A DNA stretch of 64,000 nt from Bacillus sp. DNRA2 (lineage in GTDB: Bacteria > Bacillota > Bacilli > Bacillales > Cytobacillaceae): NCBI RefSeq assembly GCF_012843265.1, contig NZ_JABAIT010000018.1:30013-94012 (forward strand). The letters run 5' to 3'. Numbering within the stretch: the stretch's first letter is position 1; each line of letters begins with the position of its first letter. Shown here in pieces: positions 24,816 to 34,647 of this stretch. The notes below the pieces were generated by a model. The model was not told the DNA's origin. It saw only the letters and a list, made by a program, of their open reading frames with translations, and did no database searches. The translations under genes and the position numbers were made by a program.

Positions 24816-27800
24816 TTGAACGCATTGCCATTTATGGGTCTCATAATTTTGCTGCTCTTTGAAGTCATTGCTGTTATGAAAACTGAAAAATTAATGGCAT
24901 TACTGATATATTCTTCGATTGCTGAAATAGGATATATTTTACTCGGTATCGGAAGCGGTACTTTTGTTGGGCAGACAGGTGGCTTTCTCCATCTAGAATA
25001 TCAAATTCTTATGAGGGGTTTGGTATTTCTTGCTGCATTTGTCATAACAAAGCGCGGTAAGACGCAATACATTGAGAAATTAACAGGAACTGGTAGAACT
25101 TCACCATTCATTTCGACGTTGTTTGCTTTTGGTATCTTTTCTGTGATGGGACTTTCCCCATTTAAGGGGTCTATCAGCAAATTTCTAATTGTATACGCTT
25201 GTATAGAAAACAGTAATTATGTTTATGCCGCACTGGCAATGATAGGCAGTATTATTGAAGCGTGGTATTTTATCAGGATTTTGCATCAAATCTGTTTTGC
25301 TGAAGCTGTGGAGGTTGCTCCTAACCCCGATAGTCCGGATAATACATCTGTGTGGTTTAATAAGATCAATTACGGAGCGGTAATTGCTCTAGCAACTTTT
25401 ACTGCGTTGACATCACTCTTTCCCGAACCGTTAATAAGGTTTAGTGGGAATTTGGCAAATTTAGTGTTTGGGACATCCAAGCTTGAATTACCTGTTTTGG
25501 ATTCACAATGGCCTTTGCTGGTATTGATACCTTATATCGGCGCTTTTTTCGTTTTCATTATGGGCCTTTTTTGGCCGAAGCTGAGAGGAGCACTAGCTGT
25601 TTGTATTGCCGCAGCGACAGTTGGAATGGTTTGGATTGACGGGAGAATCGATGGCCTGTCCAAACTTTTTGCGTTGATTATTTCAATTATTATGTTATTA
25701 GCTATCATCTATTCAATTGGATATTTTAAAAATAAAAAGTGCAACAATGGTTATTTTTTCTTTATGCTGCTTACTTTAGGCAGTTTGATCGGCGTGGCAA
25801 CGAGTACAAAGTTTGGAAATTTTTATGTGTTCTGGGAACTGATGACCTGGGCATCATATTTGCTAATCGTTCAAGAACCGACACAAAAGGTATTAAAAGC
25901 CGGTTTTAAGTATTTTATGATGTGTACGTCCGGAGCCTATATAATGCAGTTTGGGATTTTGGCGTTGCAATACAAAACCGGAACTCTTGACATGGGAATG
26001 ATTTCAGAAAAACTTCCTTTGCTGGAGCCGGGACTCCTAATGACAGTAATCGTGATGTTTGTTATTGGAACCGGTGTTAAAACAGGTCTTGTGCCAATGC
26101 ACAGCTGGTTGCCTGAAGCGCATCCTCAAGCTCCGTCACCTGTTTCAGCCGTTCTTTCAGGTGTCCTTACTAAAATAGGAATATATGGGCTTGTGAGAAT
26201 TGTGTTTGCTATTTTCGGGGTAGGTATCTTGACTCAATTAGGGTCCGCTGGAAAGCTAACCTATACTGGCTTGACCATATCCATTTTAGGAATCATAACG
26301 TCTCTCTATGGAGAGATCATGGCCTTACGCCAGAAAGATATAAAACGACTGCTGGCATTTTCAACTATGGGACAGATAGGCGAGATTGTTTCCATTCTTG
26401 GATTGGGAACATATTTGAGCATGGTTGCTGGACTTTATCATGTTTTGAATCATGCAATCATGAAAGGTCTGCTATTCCTTTCTGCAGGCATACTGGTGCA
26501 TAAACTGAACACAAGAGATTTAAATGCATTAAAGGGAGTTGGAAAGGTAATGCCGTTTACCGTAGGATGCATGTCAATTGGTATCCTAGCCATTATCGGT
26601 TTACCTCCATTCAACGGCTTTATCAGTAAGTTTCTTATGTTGTATGCAGCGGTTAACTCAGGTAATTGGTATATCGCGGCTTTGATTCTATTTGGCAGCA
26701 TTTTTGCTGCGATTTATTACATAAGGCTGATCAAAACATTATTCTTTGAAAAATATGAAGGGGCTGCCGTAAAAGATGGACATTGGTCCATGCTTGTCCC
26801 TATTGGTTTACTCACTGGTCTGGTGATTTTTAACGGACTGTTTCCTCAATTTGCATTAAAGCTGGTAATATCTGCGGCGAAGGCTGTTGCACTCAAAGGA
26901 GGGATAACGGTTACATTCATCCCTCAGATTCAGGTGAACTGGCCTGTAATCGTCATCATCCCGATGCTTGGTGGTCTAGCTGTGTACTTTTTGGGTAAAC
27001 GTTCTCCGAAAGTTGCCGGGTGGCTTTCTTTCGCAGTGTTGTCTGCAACACTTATCTCCATTTCTGTTTTACATGAAAAGTTCGATATTTTCTCTTTAAG
27101 CTTTGCCCTGCTGATTGCCTTCATAGGTTTGCTCAATGTGATGTACTCTTTGGGATATATGGGACACGGACATGCTCAAAACCGCTATTACATGTTTTTC
27201 TTAATGATGATTAGCGGACTGATTGGTGTCGCAACAAGCAAGGACTTCTTCTCCTTCTTTATATATTGGGAAATTATGAGTAGCTGGACGTTATATTTCT
27301 CCATCATCCATGAGGAGACGAGAGCGGCGCTAAAAGAAGGTTTCAAGTATTTTATCTTTAATTATATCGGCGCAAGTATTGCGTTTTTAGGAATCCTTAT
27401 TATAACAGCGAAAACAGGCGCCTTTGAAATGGGTGTCGTAGGGGAGCGTTTAAAGGATGTTGACTTAGGTATGGCTGGAACAGGCTTGGTTCTCATTACG
27501 GTTGGATTCCTTATGAAAGCTGCGGTACTTCCATTTCGAATTGACTACCAGATGCATCCTGCAACTGCGCCAACACCTGTCAGCGGATATATATCTTCCG
27601 TCTTATTAAAAAGTGCGCCATACAGCCTTATTAAGTTTTTCTTTATTATGGGAGGCACCGTTGTTGTAGGACGTCTTGGAATGGTTTTTAATAGTTCTAC
27701 TCTGATGTACACTGTGTCTTGGATTGCAGGTCTGACCATTGTAGGTGCTGGTGCGATGGCACTTGTACAAAGAGGTATAAAAAGATTGCTGATTTATAGT

Positions 27801-28628
27801 ACAGTCAGCCAGATTGGTTATATGATTCTTGGCTTAAGCCTTGGTTCAACCCTGGGACTGACAGGGGCCATGCTGCATTTTGTCAACCATATGTTTTTCA
27901 AAGATCTCCTCTTCCTTGCTGCAGGGGCCATTATGGTACAGGCGCATGTTAAAAATCTGGATTACATCAGCGGACTTGGTAGAAAAATGCCTATAACTTT
28001 AGCCTTTTTCATGGTAGGTGCTTTGTCATTGGCCGGCATACCTCCTTTCAGTGGCTTTACATCAAAATGGATCATTTATGAAGCGGCTATGGAAAAGGGC
28101 CAGGTATTTCTTGCAATCCTTTCGCTTGCGGGAAGTGTCATGACAATGGCTTATTTTGTTAAATTTATGCATTCTGCTTTCTTTGGTGTCACGGCAAGCA
28201 ATTCAGAAAAAATAAAAGAAGCACCTTGGACTATGCTGGTTCCGATGGGAGTATTATCTGCCGTCAGTATTGTTTTTGGTATAATGCCCGGATTACCCCT
28301 AATGGTAATATCGAAGGTGTTAGCATTGGTTGGTGTCGCTCAGCCTTCCTTTACATTGTTCAGTGTTAAAACGCCGATTGGTGTTTGGCAGGTAGGAATC
28401 ATCACTATAGCGATTTTTCTGGGGTTTGTTGTAGGTTTGTTATACCTTATGTCTTCAAGCAAAAAGATACGATATACTGACGCCTATACCTGTGGTGTGT
28501 CTGATATCGATACCGATAAGATCAATGCAGCTTCACAAAACATGTATGAAACCCCAACAAAGCTGGTTAAGAAACTACACAAAATATTTGTACCTGTTTT
28601 TGGTGATGGTGAGGAGGAAGAGGATTAA
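24816..28628 (+). CDS. cooM: CooM-like fused proton-antiporter membrane subunit of energy-converting hydrogenase
   Basis: This 1270-aa polytopic protein contains about two and a half modules of the NuoL/M/N-Mrp antiporter family. The first (residues 1 to about 225) has only the C-terminal part of a module (IYSSIAEIGYILLG, GLSPFKGSISKF). The second (about 230-690) is complete, with KTGLVPMHSWLPEAHPQAPSPVSA and RLLAFSTMGQIGEI. The third (about 700-1180) has APTPVSGYISSVLLKS and RLLIYSTVSQIGYM. Very long fused subunits are characteristic of CooM in CO-dependent hydrogenases. It should move H+ or Na+ when the hydrogenase turns over. It starts at TTG 24816 after GAGGGGGG and overlaps the next gene by one base. 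Confidence 0.9.
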   Translation: MNALPFMGLIILLLFEVIAVMKTEKLMALLIYSSIAEIGYILLGIGSGTFVGQTGGFLHLEYQILMRGLVFLAAFVITKRGKTQYIEKLTGTGRTSPFISTLFAFGIFSVMGLSPFKGSISKFLIVYACIENSNYVYAALAMIGSIIEAWYFIRILHQICFAEAVEVAPNPDSPDNTSVWFNKINYGAVIALATFTALTSLFPEPLIRFSGNLANLVFGTSKLELPVLDSQWPLLVLIPYIGAFFVFIMGLFWPKLRGALAVCIAAATVGMVWIDGRIDGLSKLFALIISIIMLLAIIYSIGYFKNKKCNNGYFFFMLLTLGSLIGVATSTKFGNFYVFWELMTWASYLLIVQEPTQKVLKAGFKYFMMCTSGAYIMQFGILALQYKTGTLDMGMISEKLPLLEPGLLMTVIVMFVIGTGVKTGLVPMHSWLPEAHPQAPSPVSAVLSGVLTKIGIYGLVRIVFAIFGVGILTQLGSAGKLTYTGLTISILGIITSLYGEIMALRQKDIKRLLAFSTMGQIGEIVSILGLGTYLSMVAGLYHVLNHAIMKGLLFLSAGILVHKLNTRDLNALKGVGKVMPFTVGCMSIGILAIIGLPPFNGFISKFLMLYAAVNSGNWYIAALILFGSIFAAIYYIRLIKTLFFEKYEGAAVKDGHWSMLVPIGLLTGLVIFNGLFPQFALKLVISAAKAVALKGGITVTFIPQIQVNWPVIVIIPMLGGLAVYFLGKRSPKVAGWLSFAVLSATLISISVLHEKFDIFSLSFALLIAFIGLLNVMYSLGYMGHGHAQNRYYMFFLMMISGLIGVATSKDFFSFFIYWEIMSSWTLYFSIIHEETRAALKEGFKYFIFNYIGASIAFLGILIITAKTGAFEMGVVGERLKDVDLGMAGTGLVLITVGFLMKAAVLPFRIDYQMHPATAPTPVSGYISSVLLKSAPYSLIKFFFIMGGTVVVGRLGMVFNSSTLMYTVSWIAGLTIVGAGAMALVQRGIKRLLIYSTVSQIGYMILGLSLGSTLGLTGAMLHFVNHMFFKDLLFLAAGAIMVQAHVKNLDYISGLGRKMPITLAFFMVGALSLAGIPPFSGFTSKWIIYEAAMEKGQVFLAILSLAGSVMTMAYFVKFMHSAFFGVTASNSEKIKEAPWTMLVPMGVLSAVSIVFGIMPGLPLMVISKVLALVGVAQPSFTLFSVKTPIGVWQVGIITIAIFLGFVVGLLYLMSSSKKIRYTDAYTCGVSDIDTDKINAASQNMYETPTKLVKKLHKIFVPVFGDGEEEED

Positions 28629-29596
28629 TGGAAATTTTAATACTTTTTATAAATATTTTGATTTTTCCTGGAGGCCTTTTCGCCATTGTATTAGGTTTGT
28701 TTCTTACCGGTGTTGACCGGAAAATTTATGCGCGTCTTCAAAGACGTGTAGGTCCACCAATATATCAACCGTATATTGATTTGATAAAACTTTCAAAAAA
28801 GGAAATTTTAGTGCCAAGGACTGCCAACAATATTGCATTCAGGTTTGCTCCATTAATGGGTTTCGCAGGTATGCTTGCAGCGATTGCCATCATTCCTGTC
28901 ACAGGGATTTCTTCTGGCCTATATCCATCGGGAGACCTTCTCGTGTTATTGTATTTGCTCGCTACACCAGCGCTAGCCTTGATGATTGGGGCATCTGCTT
29001 CCGGATCCCCATATAGTTCGATTGGACTATCGAGAGAAATGGTCATTATGCTGGCATATGAAATACCCTTAACGATTGTTCTTTTGACGGTTGGAATGAG
29101 AGTTGGAATGGCAGGAGGGGAAACTGCGGTTTTTTCATTGACCAGGATTGTGAATTACCAATTGGACAACGGACTATTACTTTTTGATTTGCCCATGCTG
29201 CCTGCTGTCTTGGCATTTATGTGCTGTATTCCCGGAACAATCGGAGTTGTTCCCTTTGACATACCGGAAGCTGAAACGGAAATTGCTGAGGGAACCCTTT
29301 TGGAGTATTCAGGTGCGGGACTTGCAATGTTTAAGCTCACTGGCGGCTTGAAGATCCTTGTTGTGTCTGCCCTTACTGTTGCGCTATTTTTTCCGTCAGG
29401 CATAGGTAACTTTTGGCTAGTGAATCTGTTATGGTTCATTTTTAAATGCATAGTTGTAACTTTTTTTACTATTACACTTGTTCGAGCTACAAGAGCCAGA
29501 ATGCGTATGGATCAGGCATTCAAATTCTATCTGTTATTCCCGACCGCTTTGGCATTAATTAGTATGGTTTTTACGCTGCTTTCTATCAGAATCTAA
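28628..29596 (+). CDS. cooK: CooK-like NuoH/HycD-family membrane subunit
   Basis: The 322-aa protein has about eight hydrophobic segments and NuoH-family loops: DRKIYARLQRRVGPPIYQPYIDLIKL near the N-terminus and DIPEAETEIAEGTLLEYSG in the middle. NuoH-type subunits link the hydrophilic hydrogenase arm to the ion-pumping modules. Its ATG overlaps the cooM stop by one base. Confidence 0.93.
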   Translation: MEILILFINILIFPGGLFAIVLGLFLTGVDRKIYARLQRRVGPPIYQPYIDLIKLSKKEILVPRTANNIAFRFAPLMGFAGMLAAIAIIPVTGISSGLYPSGDLLVLLYLLATPALALMIGASASGSPYSSIGLSREMVIMLAYEIPLTIVLLTVGMRVGMAGGETAVFSLTRIVNYQLDNGLLLFDLPMLPAVLAFMCCIPGTIGVVPFDIPEAETEIAEGTLLEYSGAGLAMFKLTGGLKILVVSALTVALFFPSGIGNFWLVNLLWFIFKCIVVTFFTITLVRATRARMRMDQAFKFYLLFPTALALISMVFTLLSIRI

Positions 29597-29618
29597 TCTA
29601 TTTGAAGGAGAAATATTT

Positions 29619-30050
29619 ATGTCAGATTTACTTCAAAAAATCGTAAAAAAGTCTCCTTGGATCTATCGAATTAATGCCGGCTCCTGTAATGGATGTGATG
29701 TAGAAATGGCTACAACTGCTTTGATTCCTAGATACGATATTGAACGTCTCGGATGCAAATATTGCGGAAGCCCGAAGCACGCGGACATTGTATTGATATC
29801 AGGGCCGGTTACTGCTGTTGTGAAGGAGAAAGTTTTACGTGTCTATAATGAAATACCAAATCCGAAGGTTGTTGTAGCAGTCGGTATTTGTCCTATATCT
29901 GGTGGGGTTTTTAGAGACAGTTATGCTGTGGAGACCCAACTGGATGCGTATATTCCAGTGGATGTGAATGTTCCAGGCTGTCCTCCGCGGCCGCAAGCAA
30001 TAATTGACGGGGTTGCAATGGCGGTTGAAATTTGGAAGACCAGGTTCTAG
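29619..30050 (+). CDS. cooL: CooL-like hydrogenase small subunit (NuoB family)
   Basis: The 143-aa protein carries the four-cysteine pattern for the proximal [4Fe-4S] cluster: GSCNGCDVE, VGICPISGG and VPGCPPRPQAI. An extra CKYC lies between the first and later motifs. The short length, with no distal cluster domain, is normal for group 4 small subunits. GAAGGAG precedes ATG 29619. Confidence 0.94.
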   Translation: MSDLLQKIVKKSPWIYRINAGSCNGCDVEMATTALIPRYDIERLGCKYCGSPKHADIVLISGPVTAVVKEKVLRVYNEIPNPKVVVAVGICPISGGVFRDSYAVETQLDAYIPVDVNVPGCPPRPQAIIDGVAMAVEIWKTRF

Positions 30051-30062
30051 GGGGGATTATAA

Positions 30063-30575
30063 ATGAGTTCAATTTTGAAACTGATTTTAAGGAATCTCAT
30101 CCAAGGTCCGTCAACCATTCAATACCCCTTTGAAGATTCACCGGCGCCGGAAAAACTTAGAGGAAAAATTAAGCATAATCCGGATGAATGTGTGGCGTGT
30201 CATATGTGTGAATATGTATGCGCAGGCGGAGCCATAAGGATACAGGAAACTAATGATAAAAATGCATTTAACTTTGTCGTGTGGCACAATTCTTGTACAT
30301 TTTGCGGGCTGTGCGAGTATTACTGCCCAACAAAGGCCATTCATTTAACAAACGATTACCATACTGCACATTTACAAGTTGAAAAATTCAACTATACGGA
30401 AAGAACTTTAATCAGAAAACAACAGTGTACACGCTGCGGTGAACCTTTAATACCGCTTTCGCCAAAGTTAGTGGCAATGTTATATGGAGAAGAAGGCGAT
30501 GTGAAGGGATTGACTAAAATGTGTGAGAAATGCCGCAAAAAAACAATATGGGAAGGTGGTGTATTTAAGATATGA
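30063..30575 (+). CDS. cooX: CooX-like two-cluster ferredoxin subunit (NuoI family)
   Basis: The 170-aa protein has two [4Fe-4S] motifs (CVACHMCEYVC and CTFCGLCEYYC) and then a C-terminal pair of CxxC motifs (CTRCGEP and CEKCRKK) that may bind a metal. The NuoI-type subunit is the electron entry point, taking electrons from a soluble ferredoxin to the proximal cluster. A GGGGG site precedes ATG 30063; its end overlaps cooU by four bases. Confidence 0.92.
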   Translation: MSSILKLILRNLIQGPSTIQYPFEDSPAPEKLRGKIKHNPDECVACHMCEYVCAGGAIRIQETNDKNAFNFVVWHNSCTFCGLCEYYCPTKAIHLTNDYHTAHLQVEKFNYTERTLIRKQQCTRCGEPLIPLSPKLVAMLYGEEGDVKGLTKMCEKCRKKTIWEGGVFKI

Positions 30576-31150
30576 CAGAAGGAGTAATGAAACACTTTGA
30601 AAGCAATATCATTCAAAAACCAGATGGAAAAATGGACCTTAGCTGGGATATTGATAAAAAAGGTGTTGTATGCGGTTGGTGCAGTCTGGCCAACCCTGAG
30701 GATATTTATATAGTTGCAGAGCTTGTAGCCAGTTTTAAGGGAAGAGTGATGACGATTTCTCCATTAAATACGCCAACGATTATCGCCGGCAAAGCGCCCG
30801 ATGAGGCGTTTGTAAATGAAAAACCGATCAGCTTGGTTATCAATTATCACTTCTTTTTTGAGGGAGTAAATTTTACTGTTCGTATTACGTTACCGGATAT
30901 GGAGAGAACAGTAAAATCAATAACCCCGGTGCTGAAAAGCGCAGACTGGCATGAAAGGGAAATGCAGGAGCTTTATAACATCAAGCTGAATGGTCATCCT
31001 AATTCCAAAAGACTGTTTCTTGATGAAAACATTTATTTGACAGATCACACTATGATTCCACTGTCTGAAGCAATGAGAGGTGCAAGTACCAGCACTTTGT
31101 GGGAAAAAATCATGAAGTCTGACAGAAAGGAAGCGAAAATCGGTGAGTAG
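30572..31150 (+). CDS. cooU: CooU-like NuoC-family subunit
   Basis: This 192-aa protein resembles the 30-kDa NuoC family. It has a beta-rich N-terminal part (VINYHFFFEGVNFTVRITLP) and the family's DWHEREMQELYNIKLNGHPNSKRLFLDE, which packs against the large subunit. Overlaps of four bases with cooX and eight with cooH point to tight translational coupling. Confidence 0.9.
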   Translation: MTEGVMKHFESNIIQKPDGKMDLSWDIDKKGVVCGWCSLANPEDIYIVAELVASFKGRVMTISPLNTPTIIAGKAPDEAFVNEKPISLVINYHFFFEGVNFTVRITLPDMERTVKSITPVLKSADWHEREMQELYNIKLNGHPNSKRLFLDENIYLTDHTMIPLSEAMRGASTSTLWEKIMKSDRKEAKIGE

Positions 31151-32225
31151 CTATACGATTCCTATTGGTCCGGTACACGTAGTCCTGGAAGAACCCATAT
31201 ATTTCAAAGTGCAGGTGGAGGGCGAGACGGTTGTCGGTCTAGATATAAATGCCGGTCATGTCCATCGCGGAATTGAATTCCTGGCGATGCAAAGGAATTT
31301 TTACCAGAACTTAACTCTCACTGAAAGAGTTTGTTCGCTTTGTTCTAATAACCACCCATTTACCTATTGTATGGCAATTGAAAAAATTGCCGGTATTGAC
31401 ATTCCAGAAAGAGCCGAATATTTAAGAACGATTGCCGATGAAATTAAACGTATTTCCTCCCATCTATTTAACATTGGTCTAATTCCGCATATTATCGGTT
31501 TCGACTCTCTGTTTATGCATGCAATGGAGCTTAGAGAGACGATGCAGGATCTAAAAGAATCAATCTTCGGTAATAGAATGAATTTATCCGTCAATAGTAT
31601 AGGCGGGGTTAGATATGATATTTCTGACGAGCAAGGCAGGTATATTCTTAAAACGCTGGACGATTTAAAAAAACCGCTTGAAGAAATAACGGGGATATGC
31701 AGGACGAATGCCTCGATTCGCCGCCGTACTGAGGGCATCGGTATCCTTCCTGAAGATAAAGCTGTCCTTTATGGCGTGGTCGGGCCAGTCGCGAGAGCAT
31801 CTGGTCTTGGATATGATGTGAGGGCGGACAACCCTTATGCAGCATATGACAAGCTGAAATTCAATGCAGTAACAAAGAAAAATGGCGATGTCTATTCAAG
31901 ACTTATGGTAAGACTAGAAGAAGTCGTTGAATCGATTAATATCATTGAGCAGTGTATAAAGCAAATGCCTGACGGACCAACCTGCCTGGATTATATGCCG
32001 GATATTCCAGCTGGAGAGGCGATTGCAAAATCGGAAGCTCCAAGAGGTGAATTGATCTATTACGCACGAACAAACGGCACGGCTATTCCGGAGAGGATCA
32101 AATGGAGAGTCCCGACATACCCGAACTGGGAAGCCCTTCATGTCATGCTGCCTGGAAGTAAGATTGCAGATATTCCTGTCGTCATAGGCAGTATTGACCC
32201 GTGCATTTCCTGTACCGAGAGATAA
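31143..32225 (+). CDS. cooH: CooH-like [NiFe]-hydrogenase large subunit (group 4)
   Basis: The 360-aa catalytic subunit keeps both nickel-binding motifs: RVCSLCSNNH (C64, C67, H71) and the C-terminal DPCISCTER (C354, C357), so it is a true hydrogenase and not a NuoD-type relative. It interconverts 2H+ and H2. The chain ends at the Arg after the last CxxC, the place where maturation proteases normally cut, so no C-terminal peptide needs removal. This is also reported for CooH-type enzymes. GTG 31143 overlaps cooU. Gene order M-K-L-X-U-H-hypA is exactly that of the CO-linked hydrogenase. Confidence 0.95.
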   Translation: MSSYTIPIGPVHVVLEEPIYFKVQVEGETVVGLDINAGHVHRGIEFLAMQRNFYQNLTLTERVCSLCSNNHPFTYCMAIEKIAGIDIPERAEYLRTIADEIKRISSHLFNIGLIPHIIGFDSLFMHAMELRETMQDLKESIFGNRMNLSVNSIGGVRYDISDEQGRYILKTLDDLKKPLEEITGICRTNASIRRRTEGIGILPEDKAVLYGVVGPVARASGLGYDVRADNPYAAYDKLKFNAVTKKNGDVYSRLMVRLEEVVESINIIEQCIKQMPDGPTCLDYMPDIPAGEAIAKSEAPRGELIYYARTNGTAIPERIKWRVPTYPNWEALHVMLPGSKIADIPVVIGSIDPCISCTER

Positions 32226-32260
32226 AAAACATAGTTTTTTAGAGAAGGAGGTACCGTAAG

Positions 32261-32602
32261 TTGCATGAACTGGCTATGGTAAGAAGTATTTATGATGTAA
32301 TAAATGAAAAGATCAAAGAGTATGGCGTAAAAAAGGTAAAAGAAGTCAAACTTATCGTAGGAGAACTGACCGGCGTAGAAGATATGACCATGAAGTCCTG
32401 CTTTGAGATTTATGTTCAGGCAACACCAATAGAAGGAGCAAGTCTTGTTATTGAGCGCGTTCCGGTTAAAGTACGGTGCCGAATATGCGGGAATGAATTC
32501 GAAACGAAAATTCCGTTTTCACAATGTGGTGTTTGTGCAAAAAAAAGTTTTCAAATCATTGCCGGGAAAGAATTTTATATTGAAAGTCTAGATGTAGAGT
32601 AA
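32261..32602 (+). CDS. hypA: Hydrogenase nickel-insertion protein HypA
   Basis: The 113-aa protein begins MHELAMV, where His2 is a nickel ligand, and has the zinc site CRICGNEFE and CGVCAKKSF. It delivers Ni to the large-subunit precursor with HypB. The start codon is TTG 32261 after AGGAGGT; the reading frame is certain because His must follow the initiator. The second zinc motif is CGVC, slightly unlike the common CPxC. Confidence 0.95.
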   Translation: MHELAMVRSIYDVINEKIKEYGVKKVKEVKLIVGELTGVEDMTMKSCFEIYVQATPIEGASLVIERVPVKVRCRICGNEFETKIPFSQCGVCAKKSFQIIAGKEFYIESLDVE

Positions 32603-32630
32603 ACTTACATATTCAGTGAAGGTGATTAGG

Positions 32631-33890
32631 ATGTGTGTTGCAGCTTTCGGGAAAGTTACAGAATTAATGGGAAAAAGTGCAGTGGTTAGTTTCAGGGGGG
32701 CGTTGAAGGAAGTTTCCATTGCGCTGCTTCCCAATGTTGGAATAGGTGACACAGTTATTGTTCATGCAGGCTTTGCAACCGAAATACTCAAAGACCCTCA
32801 AAAGATGTATCGTGATGTGGTTGCTACAGATGCTTATGCAAGACAGCTGATAGATGCCATCGAGAAAGAAAATAAAAGACTCCATGAGCGGGAATTAAAA
32901 ATCATGAATTTTTGCGGTACCCATGAAAATACCATTGTACAATACGCCCTGCGCGATCTTTTGCCTCCCAATATACAATTAATCAGCGGTCCCGGCTGTC
33001 CTGTTTGCGTTACACCTGAGGAAGAGATTGGTATCGGGCTGAATTTGGCAAAAAGAAAAAATATTATTCTTACAACCTACGGGGACTTATTAAGGGTGCC
33101 GACAAGATGGGGCTCTTTGGAACAATTAAGACTTGAGGGGGGCGACGTGAGAATGGTCTGTGATATCTCACATGCTCTTAATATAGCAAAAACGACTAAA
33201 ACAGAGGTGGTCCATTTTGCGGTAGGGTTTGAAACGACTGCCCCAGGTACAGCCGCAATTATTCAGGAGGCCGGTAATATAGAAAACTTCTCGATTATTT
33301 CTTCTCATCGGATCACCCCTCCTGCCATGGAATATGTAGTTTTGAATTCAAAAATGGATATATTGCTTTGTCCTGGACACGTGGCAATGGTTACAGGAAC
33401 AACTCCTTTTGACACAATTGTAAAACAATATGGAATCCCTTGTGTGATAAGCGGGTTTGAACCAGTTGACGTTTTAGAGGCCATACTTCAGGCAATGGTC
33501 CATTTTGATAAGAACGAGTGTGTCTTAATGAATCAATATGATCGTGTCGTAAAAGAAAGAGGGAATTTAAGGGCGCAAAACCTTATACATGAAACCTTTA
33601 CACTTAAGGATGCAAACTGGAGAGGTGTTGGCATGTTGCCTCAGTCCCGCCTAGTACTTAAAAGTGAATACAGCAAATTTGACGCCGAAGCTAAATTTGA
33701 TTTACAGCTACCTGATATGATAGAGACAACAAGACAAAACTGCCTATGCGGTGAGGTACTTAAAGGTATGAAACCTCAAATTTGCCCTAATTTTGGAAAA
33801 GAATGCACACCAACAAATCCAGCAGGACCTTGTATGGTTACGAATGAAGGGGCCTGCAGCATTGCCTATATGAACCGTGCAATGATATAA
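32631..33890 (+). CDS. hypD: HypC-HypD fusion protein
   Basis: The first 70 or so residues are HypC-like: MCVAAFGKVTEL, with the Cys2 that binds iron, then a beta-barrel-like segment ending FATEIL. From about residue 80 the protein is HypD: MNFCGTHENT, SGPGCPVCVT, VGFETTAPGTAA, and a C-terminal [4Fe-4S] region (CLCGEVL, CPNFGKEC). HypC and HypD together assemble the Fe(CN)2CO group. ATG 32631 is chosen because Cys must be residue 2 and AAGGTGAT lies upstream; a GTG at 32616 would add five residues before it. HypC and HypD are usually separate proteins. Confidence 0.93.
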   Translation: MCVAAFGKVTELMGKSAVVSFRGALKEVSIALLPNVGIGDTVIVHAGFATEILKDPQKMYRDVVATDAYARQLIDAIEKENKRLHERELKIMNFCGTHENTIVQYALRDLLPPNIQLISGPGCPVCVTPEEEIGIGLNLAKRKNIILTTYGDLLRVPTRWGSLEQLRLEGGDVRMVCDISHALNIAKTTKTEVVHFAVGFETTAPGTAAIIQEAGNIENFSIISSHRITPPAMEYVVLNSKMDILLCPGHVAMVTGTTPFDTIVKQYGIPCVISGFEPVDVLEAILQAMVHFDKNECVLMNQYDRVVKERGNLRAQNLIHETFTLKDANWRGVGMLPQSRLVLKSEYSKFDAEAKFDLQLPDMIETTRQNCLCGEVLKGMKPQICPNFGKECTPTNPAGPCMVTNEGACSIAYMNRAMI

Positions 33891-33948
33891 ATTGATAGCG
33901 CTACAGAGGGGGATACACTTTTATTATTACAAAAGAGGAGAATAAACG

Positions 33949-34611
33949 ATGAGTGAGATAAAAGTTGTAACCGATATTCTAAAAGCAAACGATGAGATTC
34001 ATTCCCTAAATAGAAAGAAGCTAGATGAAAAGAAGGTCTATGTACTAAACGTGATGAGTTCACCCGGTTCAGGTAAAACCACGATCCTCGAAAAGATTAT
34101 ATCCAAATTAAAAGTAGATATTAAAATAGCAGTCATTGAAGGAGATCCCTATACGAGTTTGGATGCTCGAAGAATTGAAGCTAAGGGGGTGCCGGTTGTT
34201 CAAATTAACACCGGAGGAGCTTGCCATCTCGATGCCAACATGATTCGGAATGCTATGGATACCATCAATCTTAATGAGATTGAACTGTTGATTGTTGAGA
34301 ATGTTGGCAATTTGGTATGCCCGGCAGAATTTGATATTGGCGAAGATATCAAAGTAACGGTAATGAGTACAACCGAGGGGACTTATAAACCCCTGAAATG
34401 TCCTTTAGCCTTTGAGAAGTCAGGAGTTGTCATTCTAAACAAGATTGACTTGGTTGAGTATACCAACTTTGACACAGCTGAATTTTATAAAAATGTGAGA
34501 CTACTTAATGATAAGTCAATCATTTTTGAAACATCCTGTACTCAAGACGTGGGATTAGATGAATTATGCTTTTGGCTAAAAAATAAAGTACGAGAGAAAC
34601 AAAATGAATAG
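33949..34611 (+). CDS. hypB: Hydrogenase maturation GTPase HypB
   Basis: The 220-aa protein has the P-loop MSSPGSGKTT, the metal-binding TGGACHLDANMI, LLIVENVGNLVCPAEFD and the G-motif LNKIDLVEY. HypB hydrolyses GTP to drive nickel insertion with HypA. It lacks an N-terminal His-rich stretch and the CxxCGC high-affinity site, so nickel storage is not expected. AGAGGAG precedes ATG 33949. hypE and hypF, needed for cyanide ligand synthesis, are not in the window. Confidence 0.96.
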   Translation: MSEIKVVTDILKANDEIHSLNRKKLDEKKVYVLNVMSSPGSGKTTILEKIISKLKVDIKIAVIEGDPYTSLDARRIEAKGVPVVQINTGGACHLDANMIRNAMDTINLNEIELLIVENVGNLVCPAEFDIGEDIKVTVMSTTEGTYKPLKCPLAFEKSGVVILNKIDLVEYTNFDTAEFYKNVRLLNDKSIIFETSCTQDVGLDELCFWLKNKVREKQNE

Positions 34612-34647
34612 TTTACTAGTATTTGATTATGTGAGGAGGTGGTTAAT

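Noticed and set aside
31143..32225. The gene could be a NuoD complex I subunit rather than a hydrogenase
   Set aside because: Both nickel-binding CxxC motifs are intact and hyp genes follow, so it is a [NiFe] hydrogenase.
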